From: Flavobacteriales bacterium
Lineage (GTDB): Bacteria; Bacteroidota; Bacteroidia; Flavobacteriales_D; Sanyastnellaceae
Direction of reading: 5' to 3'
Assembly (NCBI GenBank): GCA_002683345.1
Contig: NYSX01000040.1
Span: 1-49,593 of the forward strand
DNA: 49,593 bases
Numbering within the stretch: position 1 is the stretch's first letter; every line of letters starts with the position of its first letter. The translations under genes and the position numbers were made by a program. The notes beneath the pieces are model-generated. The model worked only from the letters and a program-made list of their open reading frames with translations. It did not search any database and was not told where the DNA came from. Below are positions 1 to 10,182 of this stretch, in pieces.

Positions 1-1
1 C

Positions 2-2275
2 ACGGTTGACGTTCCACGCGCATTCTTGCTAGTGTGTTTGGTGGCGCTTTCCTCTTTCACGGGGAGGTGCCAAACGTCGATGGCCGTGGAAGGTCATGTG
101 TTGCAAGCCTCCTCAAGTTCGAAGTTGCCAGGAGTGCTGGTGATGGCCTGGCCTTGTGGCCTCGCCACGTCCACCGATGCCCTGGGTGCGTTTCGTGTGT
201 CGTGTCCCCACGGCATCGATTCGCTCACGCTCTCCTGCGTGGGGTTTGACACCCAAGTGGTGATGAGCCCTTCGTCGCACGTGGACGTGTGGATGGAGGA
301 ATTGCAGGTGATGCTGGGCCAAGCCCAAGTCGCGGTGAATCGCTTCAGCGAATCGGAAGCTTCCGTCCTCGACCAGCCCATGCTGATGCAGGCCCTCGAC
401 CGGACGCCCGGCCTTCAAAGCCTCGACCTGGGAGCAGGCATGATTCAGCCTGTCGTACGGGGCCTCTTTGGTTCACGGGTGGCTGTGCTGGAAGACGGCG
501 TTCCTCAGCAAGGAGGGCGCTGGGGCTCGGACCACGGTGTCCTTGTCGCCCCGGAACTTCAGGTGGTGTCGGCGTGGGTTCCTGGAGGGGGGCACGTGTG
601 GATGGGGCCAGAAGCTGTGGGGGGAGGGCTGCGATTTGAATCGCCCAGCCGTGCCAACGCCCCCAGAACCCAAACGCGATTGGGGCTCTTGGCGCAAGTG
701 GGACAACTCAAAGGCGGGCTTCACGCCCTTCACATTGCGTCCACGCCCAAGGTCCATTGGCACGCGGGCATGTCCGTCACGGGTTTCGGTTCGTCGCAAG
801 TTCCACAGCGTCGGTTTGCATACCTCGGACGGGTGTACCAACTCGAGACAGGCGCGTTGACCAACACCGCTGGACGTGCGGGCCATGCGGTTCTTGGCCT
901 CGAGCGCGAAACACGTTCAGGCCGATCCGTGGCTTGGTCCATGAGACTTTCAGATGTCCATCAGGGCTTGTTTCCTGGCATTGTGGGGTTGCCTCGTCAA
1001 GGAGACTTGTCGCCCAATGACGGGTTGTTGGAGATTCGTCTTCCCAATCAGCACGCTTCCCGCATCCAGTCGGTCCTGAAATGGTCCGGTTCGGAAACAG
1101 GCGTGGATGCGGGCTGGGGGTACATTTTGTCAGGCTCCTGGAACCAAAGGAGAGAACATGCCCCGCCTCACGCCCACGGTTGGGGCCCTTTGCCCGACTC
1201 AGATTTAAGCCTGGCCTTGGAAGAGTGGACAGCCTTTGGGGAGGCGCGGCGCAATTCGGCGCACGGTTCGGTCGGCATGCAGTTTGAGGGTCAGCACGTG
1301 ACCACCACGGGATGGGAGTTCTTGCTGCCTAGCCATCAGCGCATGCGTTTGTCGACCATGGGGGAGTTCAATGCGGCGCATTCGACTTTCTCGGGCCGGT
1401 TGGACGTCGTGGTTGCCCAGCAAGGAAGCTACTCCGAACCCCTTTACAACTCGGAGGGTGTGGTCGTGGGAACGGACGTTCGGGCCTTGGCCTTCGACAC
1501 CTTGATGCCAGGCGGCATGCTGTCTTGGCAACGACCCCTTTCTTGGAAAGACAGTAGGGTGGAAGGCCTTGCCACGTTGGTGGCCTATGGACGCGTTCCA
1601 AGCAGCCACGAATGGGGTGCCAACGGCATTCACCACGGGTCGTTCCGTTTTGAACAAGGCAATCCGGAACTCGGCACCGAATGGGCCTTGGAAGGGCGAT
1701 TGTCTCTGGACAACGGGTCTCGTTCCATGGGTTGGGGGTGGAATGCGCAAGCGTTTGCCGCCCTTCACCAAGGATTCATTTCGATCACCCCAAGTGCACA
1801 ATTCGCACCTATCTCGCATGCGGGGCAGATCTACGAGTTCCGGGCGAACGACGCATTTCGCACAGGCCTGGAGGCTGAAGTGCGTCACATCATGGAGCGA
1901 CAAACCCTGTCGTTCACCGGTTCGACCCTTGGTCAGTGGGACCTCCAAACAGGACTTGGCTTGCCGTTCACAACCCCTTCACAGGCCCGTCTCAGCTGGG
2001 AAAGGCGAGCGCGTGAAGGCTTTGCCGTGCAACTGAGCGGCTTTGCCGTGGCACCCGCTGTCCTCACCGCCAGAAACGAAGACACCACCCCAGGTGCGCT
2101 TTTGGCGGACATCACACTTTCTCAAACCACCGCGAGGGGACAATGGACGCTCGACGTCTCCAATGTGTTCAACCGCGCGTGGCTTGACCACACCAGTGCC
2201 TACCGCACTTTGGGACTCGTGTCTCAGGGGCGTTGGGTGCAACTACGCTTCACAACTACGTTGAAGCAGGGATAA
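2..2275 (+). CDS. TonB-dependent receptor, 5' end outside window
   Basis: Outer-membrane TonB-dependent transporter. The frame is open to the left edge; an in-frame TTG lies at 26, but the hydrophobic signal (FLLVCLVALSSF) continues upstream, so the true start is probably off-window. After the signal comes a carboxypeptidase-regulatory-like beta domain (about residues 20-95: VEGHVLQASSSSKLPGVLV, then DALGAFRVSCP and SCVGFDTQVV). A plug domain follows with the hallmarks PVVRGLFGSRVAVLEDGVPQ and RWGSDHG, then a long beta-barrel ending in NVFNRAWLDHTSAYRTLG and GRWVQLRF, the usual barrel closure of this family. The DUF4625 lipoprotein gene begins 20 bases downstream and is probably co-transcribed, which suggests one uptake system, perhaps for a metal. 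The substrate cannot be read from the sequence. The receptor assignment is firm. Confidence 0.9.
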   Translation, partial: TVDVPRAFLLVCLVALSSFTGRCQTSMAVEGHVLQASSSSKLPGVLVMAWPCGLATSTDALGAFRVSCPHGIDSLTLSCVGFDTQVVMSPSSHVDVWMEELQVMLGQAQVAVNRFSESEASVLDQPMLMQALDRTPGLQSLDLGAGMIQPVVRGLFGSRVAVLEDGVPQQGGRWGSDHGVLVAPELQVVSAWVPGGGHVWMGPEAVGGGLRFESPSRANAPRTQTRLGLLAQVGQLKGGLHALHIASTPKVHWHAGMSVTGFGSSQVPQRRFAYLGRVYQLETGALTNTAGRAGHAVLGLERETRSGRSVAWSMRLSDVHQGLFPGIVGLPRQGDLSPNDGLLEIRLPNQHASRIQSVLKWSGSETGVDAGWGYILSGSWNQRREHAPPHAHGWGPLPDSDLSLALEEWTAFGEARRNSAHGSVGMQFEGQHVTTTGWEFLLPSHQRMRLSTMGEFNAAHSTFSGRLDVVVAQQGSYSEPLYNSEGVVVGTDVRALAFDTLMPGGMLSWQRPLSWKDSRVEGLATLVAYGRVPSSHEWGANGIHHGSFRFEQGNPELGTEWALEGRLSLDNGSRSMGWGWNAQAFAALHQGFISITPSAQFAPISHAGQIYEFRANDAFRTGLEAEVRHIMERQTLSFTGSTLGQWDLQTGLGLPFTTPSQARLSWERRAREGFAVQLSGFAVAPAVLTARNEDTTPGALLADITLSQTTARGQWTLDVSNVFNRAWLDHTSAYRTLGLVSQGRWVQLRFTTTLKQG

Positions 2276-2295
2276 AAAATATTTCTAATCAATTC

Positions 2296-3093
2296 ATGAT
2301 GATCAATCACAAAACCAACATTCAAAACGTGGCCCTTCTCGGATTGGCCATTTTCTTCACTTCATGTCAAACAGATACAGAAGCACCGACCGTTTGCACA
2401 GGTCTTGGTGCCATGAACAGCATCACTGCCGATGAAATCGAAGGAGTGGCTGGGGACCATGTGGACATCGAAGATGTTTTCTGCGACAATGAAGGGCTAA
2501 GTCAGGTGCGATATGACATTCATTCCGCTGAGGGGCATGCTCACGAGGTCTCAGATGAAGACGACGAGCACAACGACGGTTTGATTTTGCACAGTGGTAC
2601 AGATTGGAGTGTGCTTCGCACCATCGAACTCGACGGCACTGAAGCCGAAGCTGATTTACACGTGGACGTGCCTTTAACCGCCCGCGGAGTTTGGCATGTC
2701 ATTGTTGATTTGGTCGACAATGAAGGCAATACAGCAACGTTTCTTTCTGATTTACACATCGAGAATAGCCATATGCCTGAATTCTCATTGACCTCTGTGG
2801 GCGGAGAAGACCCAGCCAACTGGCACGGTGAGCCTACTTGGTCTGCAGGGACAGAGGTTGTGGTTGAAGGTGCGGTGACCGACGAAGACGGCATTGCCTC
2901 GGCAGAGCTTGAGCTCATCGATGAGGCGACCGAAACCGTCGTCTGGTCTGCGGAGCTCACTGCATTTGAAGCGTTCAGCGAGACCGTCACCGTGCCTGCT
3001 GCTGCAGGTGAGTACCACTTCGAAATGAAGGCGACAGATGCAAGCAATGCGGCTGTGAGCATGGAAACCGGCTTCCACGTGGAAGTGGAGTAA
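2296..3093 (+). CDS. DUF4625-like lipoprotein with His/acidic segment
   Basis: Predicted surface or periplasmic lipoprotein of 265 aa. The signal ends in a lipobox-like FFTSC about 22 residues in. The chosen start is the first of two tandem ATGs at 2296 and 2299; an upstream extension would lie inside the receptor gene and lacks a signal. The body looks like two Ig-like/DUF4625 beta domains (about 35-165 and 175-265). The first contains a loop rich in His, Asp and Glu (HSAEGHAHEVSDEDDEHNDG, about residues 76-95), which could bind divalent metal. DUF4625 proteins in Bacteroidota are often encoded beside TonB receptors, as here. The gene is visibly more AT-rich than its neighbours. The DUF4625 assignment is from memory of the family pattern; metal binding is inference. 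Confidence 0.7.
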   Translation: MMINHKTNIQNVALLGLAIFFTSCQTDTEAPTVCTGLGAMNSITADEIEGVAGDHVDIEDVFCDNEGLSQVRYDIHSAEGHAHEVSDEDDEHNDGLILHSGTDWSVLRTIELDGTEAEADLHVDVPLTARGVWHVIVDLVDNEGNTATFLSDLHIENSHMPEFSLTSVGGEDPANWHGEPTWSAGTEVVVEGAVTDEDGIASAELELIDEATETVVWSAELTAFEAFSETVTVPAAAGEYHFEMKATDASNAAVSMETGFHVEVE

Positions 3094-3117
3094 AGCTTCG
3101 TCAAACACAACTTTGGC

Positions 3118-3141
3118 AAGGGCGTCCTGCGGGGCGCCCTT
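3118..3141 (+). terminator. Hairpin after the DUF4625 gene
   Basis: AAGGGCG (3118-3124) and CGCCCTT (3135-3141) form a 7-bp stem about 25 bases after the DUF4625 stop codon. The downstream T-tract is weak (TGTTCGTTT), so this is a probable but not classic intrinsic terminator. Confidence 0.45.
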
Positions 3142-3186
3142 GTTCGTTTGGCATCAACAAATGGCGTCTTCGAGGGTTGTTCCAAC

Positions 3187-3450
3187 ATGGATACGCCGGA
3201 TCATTCGCATCAGACCCTTCGCGCCTTGTGGTGGCGGCATGGAGGATTGGGCTGCTTGCTGATTGGGGCAGGCCTGTCGGTGACGTTGGACACCTCAGCC
3301 CAGCGCGTTGCAGGAGAAGCATGGTGGCTTTGGGTCCTGGAGGGAACGCTCGGCCTCGTGATTTTCATGAGTGGTCTCGGCTTTTTTGGGAGTTCCGTGC
3401 GCTATCTGGTGCTGATGAACCTTGCAGAAAAAGAAGGCGGTCAGTCCTGA
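3187..3450 (+). CDS. Small two-helix membrane protein, unknown
   Basis: 87-aa protein of unrecognised family. Two hydrophobic segments are visible (GCLLIGAGLSVTL, about 20-35; LWVLEGTLGLVIFMSGLGFF, about 46-66), followed by a short polar tail (NLAEKEGGQS). The ATG at 3187 (MDTPDHSHQ) is preferred over an in-frame ATG at 3160 (or 3148) that would add unconserved-looking residues close to the upstream terminator. The 3' end overlaps the convergent redoxin gene by 10 bases. It is probably an inner-membrane protein; no function can be assigned. Confidence 0.55.
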   Translation: MDTPDHSHQTLRALWWRHGGLGCLLIGAGLSVTLDTSAQRVAGEAWWLWVLEGTLGLVIFMSGLGFFGSSVRYLVLMNLAEKEGGQS

Positions 3451-3905
3451 GGGGCTGTCGGGCGTACCCCTTCGATGGGGCATCCCACGGCGTCCGTCAC
3501 GGGGGTTGAGACGGCGCGCCCGGCCAGGCAATCGCGCAGCGCAGCATCGAGGTCGCGCCGCTTGGTCTTGGGTTTTCGCTTTCCAGGGGCGAAGTAGCGG
3601 TCGTTGATGCGGCCTCGATACACCACCGAATCGGCCGCATCGAGGACAAAGACTTCTGGGGTCCATCTGGCGCCCAAGGCCTCTGCCCAATGCGCGGTAT
3701 CCTTGCCCATGGTCATGTTGAGGTCGTAGGTCTGCTGGAAGGCGGCGATTTGGGCCTCGGTGGTCGAAGCGTTGGGGAACACGCCCACAAATTCCACGGG
3801 TTCGCCGGCAAAGTCCTTCTCCAGCTGACGCAGGTCGAAGGACATGTTTTGGCAAATCGGACAGAGTGGGGCCAAAAAAATCAAGACGCGCCAGACGGGT
3901 TCCAT
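3441..3905 (-). CDS. Redoxin/thioredoxin-fold protein with CPIC motif
   Basis: 154-aa thioredoxin-fold protein of the redoxin type. The CxxC site is CPIC (residues 15-18) within FLAPLCPICQNM, followed by PVEFVGVFPNAS, the cis-Pro region ARWTPEVFVLD and VVYRGRINDRYF. A C-terminal VGCPIEG adds a further Cys. There is no clear cleavable signal; the N-terminus (VWRVLIFLAP) is the first strand of the fold. The gene lies 10 bases after the cytochrome c/PHM-like gene on the same strand, and a -7-like element sits 4 nt before its ATG, so it may be both co-transcribed and separately started. Redoxins with this tail are, as I recall, found with or fused to copper-monooxygenase-like proteins in other phyla, so a role in redox or copper maturation of the upstream product is a reasonable inference. 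Confidence 0.75.
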   Translation of the reverse strand: MEPVWRVLIFLAPLCPICQNMSFDLRQLEKDFAGEPVEFVGVFPNASTTEAQIAAFQQTYDLNMTMGKDTAHWAEALGARWTPEVFVLDAADSVVYRGRINDRYFAPGKRKPKTKRRDLDAALRDCLAGRAVSTPVTDAVGCPIEGVRPTAPQD

Positions 3906-3909
3906 GGGA

Positions 3910-3917
3910 CAAAGGTC
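3910..3917 (-). promoter_or_regulatory. -7-like element GACCTTTG, 4 nt before redoxin ATG
   Basis: GACCTTTG on the minus strand, a one-base variant of TAnnTTTG, lies 4 nt before the ATG at 3905 and overlaps the stop of the upstream gene. It fits leaderless transcription. Confidence 0.45.
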
Positions 3918-5373
3918 AACAAGGTTCGCCGAACGCGCTCAGCAGTTGCAAGAGGTCCGCAATCGTGACGGCGTCGTCAAGGTCGACGTCTGCATTGCAG
4001 TCCGTCACGCACCCAAAGTCGGACAACAGGTACAGCATGTCTTCCACACTCACCACGCCGTCGCCCGTGAGGTCACCCACACAGGGGACGTCGTCGGAGG
4101 GGCCGAGGGCAATGAGCTCGTCGCCTTCCTCGTAAAGGACATAGTCGAAGAAGACGAAGAACATCTCGTCGGTGGTGCCTTCGCCGAACGTGACGTTTTG
4201 GGGTGGATCATTGGGGTTGAATGGGTTCGCACTTGTGTTGTCGTAAGACGCGATGCCATGAAGCGTGTAGCCCGCGGGGATCTTGGTCAGCGTGGGGAAC
4301 GTGAAGAAGCCCTGCCAGTTGAAATCCCATGATGGAATGGAGATCAGCGGGATGGTGTCTTGGTTGTTCGGCGAGGTCGCAAACACCTCCCAAGAGACGC
4401 CGATGAGGTGGCAGTGTGGAGCCACGCTGAGCAAACTCAGGTCGGCGGCCACGTCCATGGTGCCGTGAAACGTGCGCTCTTGGTTGGCGGGGAGGAAAAA
4501 GAACTGGTCCAAATGTTGAGGCCCCATGATGCCCGTTTCCACCTCGCGCTCAATGGGTTCCTCTGCAAAAAACACATTCACTTCTGTGAGGTCGGTTTCC
4601 TCAATGGGTGAGGGCCCGTAGTGCATTTGGAGCAGGAGATCGGCCCCTGCGGGAATGACACGTCCAATGCCGGGAGGATACTCGAGTGTCAAAGCCCCAG
4701 GGACCCATGCGCCAAAGAAGTTGCTCTCTGCGGAGAAGCCAAAGCCGCCGAAACTCTCGTACCCAGGTTCGGGGTCCTGCGCATCGAGATTAACCGCCGT
4801 GCCGGTCACATCCAACCCCAAGATGGCGTGGTGCGACACCGTGCGGTTGCCGGGCCGGACTTCAAGGGCGCGAATGGCGAGGTCGTTGTCCGGATCTGCA
4901 GGAAGCACAAACACCTGGTACTGGTCCGTCATGTCGCCACCGTGGGTATAAGGTTCTGCCATGGGCATCACCATGTCGGGTGCTCCGATTTGGCTGCCTT
5001 CAGGGAAAGACGGGATGCCGGGGTTGTCCGCGGGATTGCCTTCCGGTTTGCCTGCCGCCACCCATGCGCTCAGGGTGGCCTTCTCGTCGTCGGTCAACAC
5101 GCGCTCTCCGACAAAATGTGAGTAGGTGTCGTCGGGCGTCCAGGGGGGCATGTAGTCGGTGGCGGTCACGTACTCGATGAACTCTCCATAGACAAAGACC
5201 TCGTCGTAGGTGGTCAGAGGCATGGGCCCGATTTCTCCCACGCGATGGCACTCGGTGCAATGCGCGTAGATGATGGGTGCCACGTCGGCATGGAAAGTGA
5301 CGCTTTGGGCTTGACCGACGAAAGAGGAGCCAAGCAACGTGCTGAGCAACAAAGGAGTGGACCACCGTATCAT
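3916..5373 (-). CDS. Secreted cytochrome c/PHM-like copper monooxygenase, dockerin-like tail
   Basis: 485-aa exported protein. A signal peptide (residues 1-27) is followed by a cytochrome-like haem site CTECH (Cys39, Cys42, His43). A domain resembling copper type II ascorbate-dependent monooxygenases (PHM/DBH) comes next. All copper ligands of PHM have visible counterparts: HH in TVSHHAILG, H in LLQMHYGPS, HxH in APHCHLIG, and the Met in GTTDEMFFVFF. The C-terminal 55 residues are two Asp-rich dockerin/EF-hand-like repeats (DLTGDGVVSVEDML, then DVDLDDAVTIADLL), each ending FG.xC. The start at 5373 is set by the signal peptide and a TACCTTGA element 5 nt upstream; an ATG at 5403 would lie upstream of that element. 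The protein is probably periplasmic or extracellular. The substrate is unknown. Its paralogue is at 12847-14448. Confidence 0.8.
   Translation of the reverse strand: MIRWSTPLLLSTLLGSSFVGQAQSVTFHADVAPIIYAHCTECHRVGEIGPMPLTTYDEVFVYGEFIEYVTATDYMPPWTPDDTYSHFVGERVLTDDEKATLSAWVAAGKPEGNPADNPGIPSFPEGSQIGAPDMVMPMAEPYTHGGDMTDQYQVFVLPADPDNDLAIRALEVRPGNRTVSHHAILGLDVTGTAVNLDAQDPEPGYESFGGFGFSAESNFFGAWVPGALTLEYPPGIGRVIPAGADLLLQMHYGPSPIEETDLTEVNVFFAEEPIEREVETGIMGPQHLDQFFFLPANQERTFHGTMDVAADLSLLSVAPHCHLIGVSWEVFATSPNNQDTIPLISIPSWDFNWQGFFTFPTLTKIPAGYTLHGIASYDNTSANPFNPNDPPQNVTFGEGTTDEMFFVFFDYVLYEEGDELIALGPSDDVPCVGDLTGDGVVSVEDMLYLLSDFGCVTDCNADVDLDDAVTIADLLQLLSAFGEPC
3919..4083 (-). other. Dockerin/EF-hand-like C-terminal tail
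   Basis: Region encoding the last 55 residues of the copper monooxygenase-like protein. Two Asp-rich loops are each followed by a hydrophobic helix ending FG, with paired Cys between them (FGCVTDC). A near-identical architecture closes the metalloprotease at 44230-47418. Confidence 0.6.
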
Positions 5374-5378
5374 GAGAG

Positions 5379-5386
5379 TCAAGGTA
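5379..5386 (-). promoter_or_regulatory. -7-like element TACCTTGA, 5 nt before ATG at 5373
   Basis: TACCTTGA on the minus strand lies 5 nt before the chosen ATG of the copper monooxygenase-like gene and supports that start over the in-frame ATG at 5403. Confidence 0.5.
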
Positions 5387-5414
5387 GGCAAAGCACATGA
5401 CATGCCGAAAACAG

Positions 5415-5422
5415 TACCTTCG
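5415..5422 (+). promoter_or_regulatory. -7-like element TACCTTCG, 4 nt before ATG at 5427
   Basis: TACCTTCG lies 4 nt before the DUF808 start codon. Together with the element at 5379-5386 it makes a compact divergent promoter region of about 50 bases. Confidence 0.5.
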
Positions 5423-5426
5423 CTTC

Positions 5427-6263
5427 ATGCCCAGTGGATTCTTTGCATTGCTCGACGACATTGCCGCGTTGATGGACGACGTGGCCGTCATGACGAAGGT
5501 GGCGGGCAAAAAAACGGCCGGCATCTTGGGGGACGACCTCGCCGTCAATGCAGAGAAAGCCGTCGGGTTCTCTTCTTCCCGTGAGTTGCCTGTGTTGTGG
5601 GCCATCACCAAGGGTTCCTTCTTGAACAAGCTCCTCATCCTGCCTGCGGCGTTCGCCCTCAGTGCCTTCGCGCCTTGGATGATTGAGCCCATCCTGTTGT
5701 TGGGTGGGGCGTACCTGTCGTACGAAGGCGTGGAAAAGGTCGTTCACTACGTGCGGCCTTCGCGTCACGCCCACAGGTCGGAAGAGGTGCCCAACGAGGC
5801 CCAGCGCATTCGCTCGGCTGTGATGGTGGACTTCATCTTGTCCGTGGAGATTGTCATCCTGGCCTTGGGTCAAGTGATGGAAGCGAATCTTCCAGTCCAA
5901 ATCGCGTCCGTCTCGCTCATCGCGTTGCTTGCCACAGTGGGGGTGTACGGCGTGGTGGCCCTGTTGATCCGGATGGACGACGCCGGCATGGCCTTGATGA
6001 AGCGTCCATCACGTGGGGTTCAACGTCTGGGGATGCTCATGGTCGCGGCTTTGCCCTGGGTCATCAAAACGTTGGGGGTCGTGGGCACCGTGGCCTTGCT
6101 TCTGGTGTCCGGAGGCATTTTTCACCACCACCTCCCTGGAGTGCACGAGGCGATGCATGCGTGGCCCGGCTTGGTTACGGATGCGGTCTTGGGGTTGGTG
6201 GGCGGTGCCTTGGTCATGCTTGTGGTGACTTTGGTTCAACGGCTCCGCGCGGAGCTGCAGTAA
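5427..6263 (+). CDS. DUF808 family inner-membrane protein (YedI-like)
   Basis: 278-aa polytopic membrane protein matching the DUF808/YedI family. The characteristic N-terminus MPSGFFALLDDIAALMDDVA is followed by KKTAGILGDDLAVNA, then WAITKGSFLNKLLILPAAF, LLGGAYLSYEGVEKV and about six hydrophobic segments. Length and order are as expected for the family. The ATG at 5427 matches the family N-terminus exactly and has a -7-like element 4 nt upstream; the alternative at 5397 would add residues lying upstream of that element. Function is unknown even in characterised relatives. It is transcribed divergently from the copper monooxygenase-like gene. Confidence 0.85.
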   Translation: MPSGFFALLDDIAALMDDVAVMTKVAGKKTAGILGDDLAVNAEKAVGFSSSRELPVLWAITKGSFLNKLLILPAAFALSAFAPWMIEPILLLGGAYLSYEGVEKVVHYVRPSRHAHRSEEVPNEAQRIRSAVMVDFILSVEIVILALGQVMEANLPVQIASVSLIALLATVGVYGVVALLIRMDDAGMALMKRPSRGVQRLGMLMVAALPWVIKTLGVVGTVALLLVSGGIFHHHLPGVHEAMHAWPGLVTDAVLGLVGGALVMLVVTLVQRLRAELQ

Positions 6264-6346
6264 GAAGCTCCGAATACGCCACCTTTTCCCCAATGGATGT
6301 GGAGAACTGAGGCCCTTGAGGTCCGGTTGAATCACGTGGGCTGAGG

Positions 6347-6354
6347 CATCTTTG
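6347..6354 (+). promoter_or_regulatory. -7-like element CATCTTTG, 4 nt before ATG at 6359
   Basis: CATCTTTG lies 4 nt before the VOC gene. A TTG (-33-like) is found 17 bases upstream of it, in GGTTGAATC. Confidence 0.5.
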
Positions 6355-6358
6355 CCGC

Positions 6359-7414
6359 ATGGGAAAACGCATCAGTGGCATTCAACAAGTGGGCATCGGC
6401 ATTCCCGATGTGCACAAAGCGTGGAAGTGGTACCGCAACGCATTTGGCATCGACATCCGCATGTTTGAAGAGGCTGCGGAAGCGGCACTCATGACGCGCT
6501 ACACCGGAGGAGAAGTGCATGCTCGCCATGCGGCGCTTGCCTTGCACATGGGCGGAGGCGCTGGCATGGAGATTTGGCAGTTCACAAGCCGAGAGCCACA
6601 ACCCGCGCCATTCGAGGGTCAGCTCGGTGACACCGGCATTTTCATTTGCAAAGTCAAGTGCAAGGACGCCGATGCCATGCATACCGAGCACGCCCGTCGC
6701 GGCATCGCTTCCTTGGGGCCTGTGCACACCCGTCCCGACGGAAGCAAGCACTTTTACTTGAAAGACCCGCACGGCTACTTCTTTGAGGTGGTGGAGAGCA
6801 ACGAGTGGTTTGGTCCTGCGCCTTACGGCGGTGGGGTTGGAGGCGCCGTGTTGGGGGTCAGCGACGTCGAGAAGTCGCTCAAGCTCTACCGCGACGTGTT
6901 GGGGTACGACCATGTTGTCATGGACGAAACGGCCGTTCACCCGGCGTTTGCGCCACTTCCGAGCGGAGGCCAAACCTGCCGCCGCGTCGTCCTCAAGCGT
7001 TCCCAACCTACCGAAGGGGCATTCAGTGAATTGCTTGGAGGAGGAGAAATCGAACTCGTCCAAGCTATGGACCGTGAGCCGCGCAACTTGTTCGAGGGCC
7101 GCTTTTGGGGCGACCTCGGGTTCATCCACCTCTGCTGGGACATCCGGGACATGAAGGCCCTTGGTCAGGAACTTGAAGCGGCAGGATTTCCATTCACCGT
7201 GGACAGTTCGTCGTCGTTTGATATGGGCGAGGCCAGCGGGCAATTCACCTACGTCGAGGATCCCGACGGCACGTGGATTGAGTTTGTCGAGACGCACAAG
7301 ATTCCCATTGTCAAAAAGCTCAATTGGTACCTCGACACCCGCACACGTCCCCAGGACAAGCCCCTTCCCAAGTGGATGTTGAAGATGCTACGCTTCAGCC
7401 GCGTCAAGGACTGA
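6359..7414 (+). CDS. Two-domain VOC (glyoxalase/dioxygenase) family protein
   Basis: 351-aa cytoplasmic protein with two vicinal-oxygen-chelate modules. Module 1 (about 5-145) starts GIQQVGIGIPDVHKAWKWYR and closes FYLKDPHGYFFEVVES. Module 2 (about 160-315) starts GGAVLGVSDVEKSLKLYRDV, has GFIHLCWDIRDM near the middle and closes VEDPDGTWIEFVET. The closing glutamates and the His in GFIHLCW are candidate metal ligands; the first strand of module 1 has Gln-Val-Gly rather than His, so the metal site of module 1 may be altered. The C-terminal tail is basic. Two-module VOC proteins include extradiol dioxygenases and hydroxyphenylpyruvate dioxygenases, but this sequence lacks the HPPD C-terminal signature. 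The substrate is unknown. Confidence 0.8.
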   Translation: MGKRISGIQQVGIGIPDVHKAWKWYRNAFGIDIRMFEEAAEAALMTRYTGGEVHARHAALALHMGGGAGMEIWQFTSREPQPAPFEGQLGDTGIFICKVKCKDADAMHTEHARRGIASLGPVHTRPDGSKHFYLKDPHGYFFEVVESNEWFGPAPYGGGVGGAVLGVSDVEKSLKLYRDVLGYDHVVMDETAVHPAFAPLPSGGQTCRRVVLKRSQPTEGAFSELLGGGEIELVQAMDREPRNLFEGRFWGDLGFIHLCWDIRDMKALGQELEAAGFPFTVDSSSSFDMGEASGQFTYVEDPDGTWIEFVETHKIPIVKKLNWYLDTRTRPQDKPLPKWMLKMLRFSRVKD

Positions 7415-7479
7415 CGTGTTGTGAATGGCCTTGGGATAACTGAGGCTTCTGCGGAGAATCAACTGGTCAGGCGTCGGGT

Positions 7480-7487
7480 TACTTTCG
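7480..7487 (+). promoter_or_regulatory. -7-like element TACTTTCG, 5 nt before ATG at 7493
   Basis: TACTTTCG lies 5 nt before the ATG of the prolyl oligopeptidase lipoprotein and rules against the upstream in-frame GTG at 7421. Confidence 0.5.
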
Positions 7488-7492
7488 ACGTC

Positions 7493-9630
<2,138 letters not shown>

Positions 9631-9634
<4 letters not shown>

Positions 9635-10182
9635 TTGGCGGGCGCAAGGTGGGGGTGTTCGCGGCCATGAGCTTGGACGGGCACCTTGCCGAGCCCAACG
9701 ATGGGCTGGATTTTTTGGCCAGTGTTCAACGTGAAGACGAAGATTATGGCTACATGGCTTTTGCCAGCCGCGTTGTCGGATACGTAGTGGGAAGGCGCAC
9801 GTTTGACGTGGTGACTGAATTGTGTGGCGGGCAGTTTCCCCATGCCGGCAAGTGGCCCATTTACGTGGTGACGTCCACGGCATCCGACCGTTCTGACATG
9901 GACGGCGTGACTTTTGGTTCCTTGGAAAACCTCGCGTCTTGGCTTGAAGCAAACACGCCTGAGACCCAAGGTGACGGCATCATATGGTGCGACGGAGGAG
10001 GTCAGCTCATTTCGGCGTTGTCAGACCAAATCGACGAGTGGACACTCAGTGTGGTGCCAACGCTTCTCGGGGCGGGAATCCCATTGTTCCGGGAGGGCCG
10101 GCCTTCGGTGCGTCTTCTAGCTGTGGGAGCGGCCTCTTACGATTCAGGACTCATTCAACTTCGGTATACCCTCGCACCTTAA
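9631..10182 (+). CDS. RibD C-terminal/DHFR-like reductase
   Basis: 183-aa cytoplasmic protein of the dihydrofolate reductase-like/RibD C-terminal fold. Visible signatures are KVGVFAAMSLDGHLAEPNDGLDFL at the N-terminus, YVVGRRTFDVV (NADPH-binding loop region), KWPIYVVTS, IIWCDGGGQLISALSDQ and the closing PTLLGAGIPLF. It is probably an NADPH-dependent reductase of a pterin-like or other small substrate; the substrate is not known. The ATG at 9631 overlaps the TGA of the peptidase gene. The 3' end overlaps the convergent PNGase F-like gene by four bases. Confidence 0.85.
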
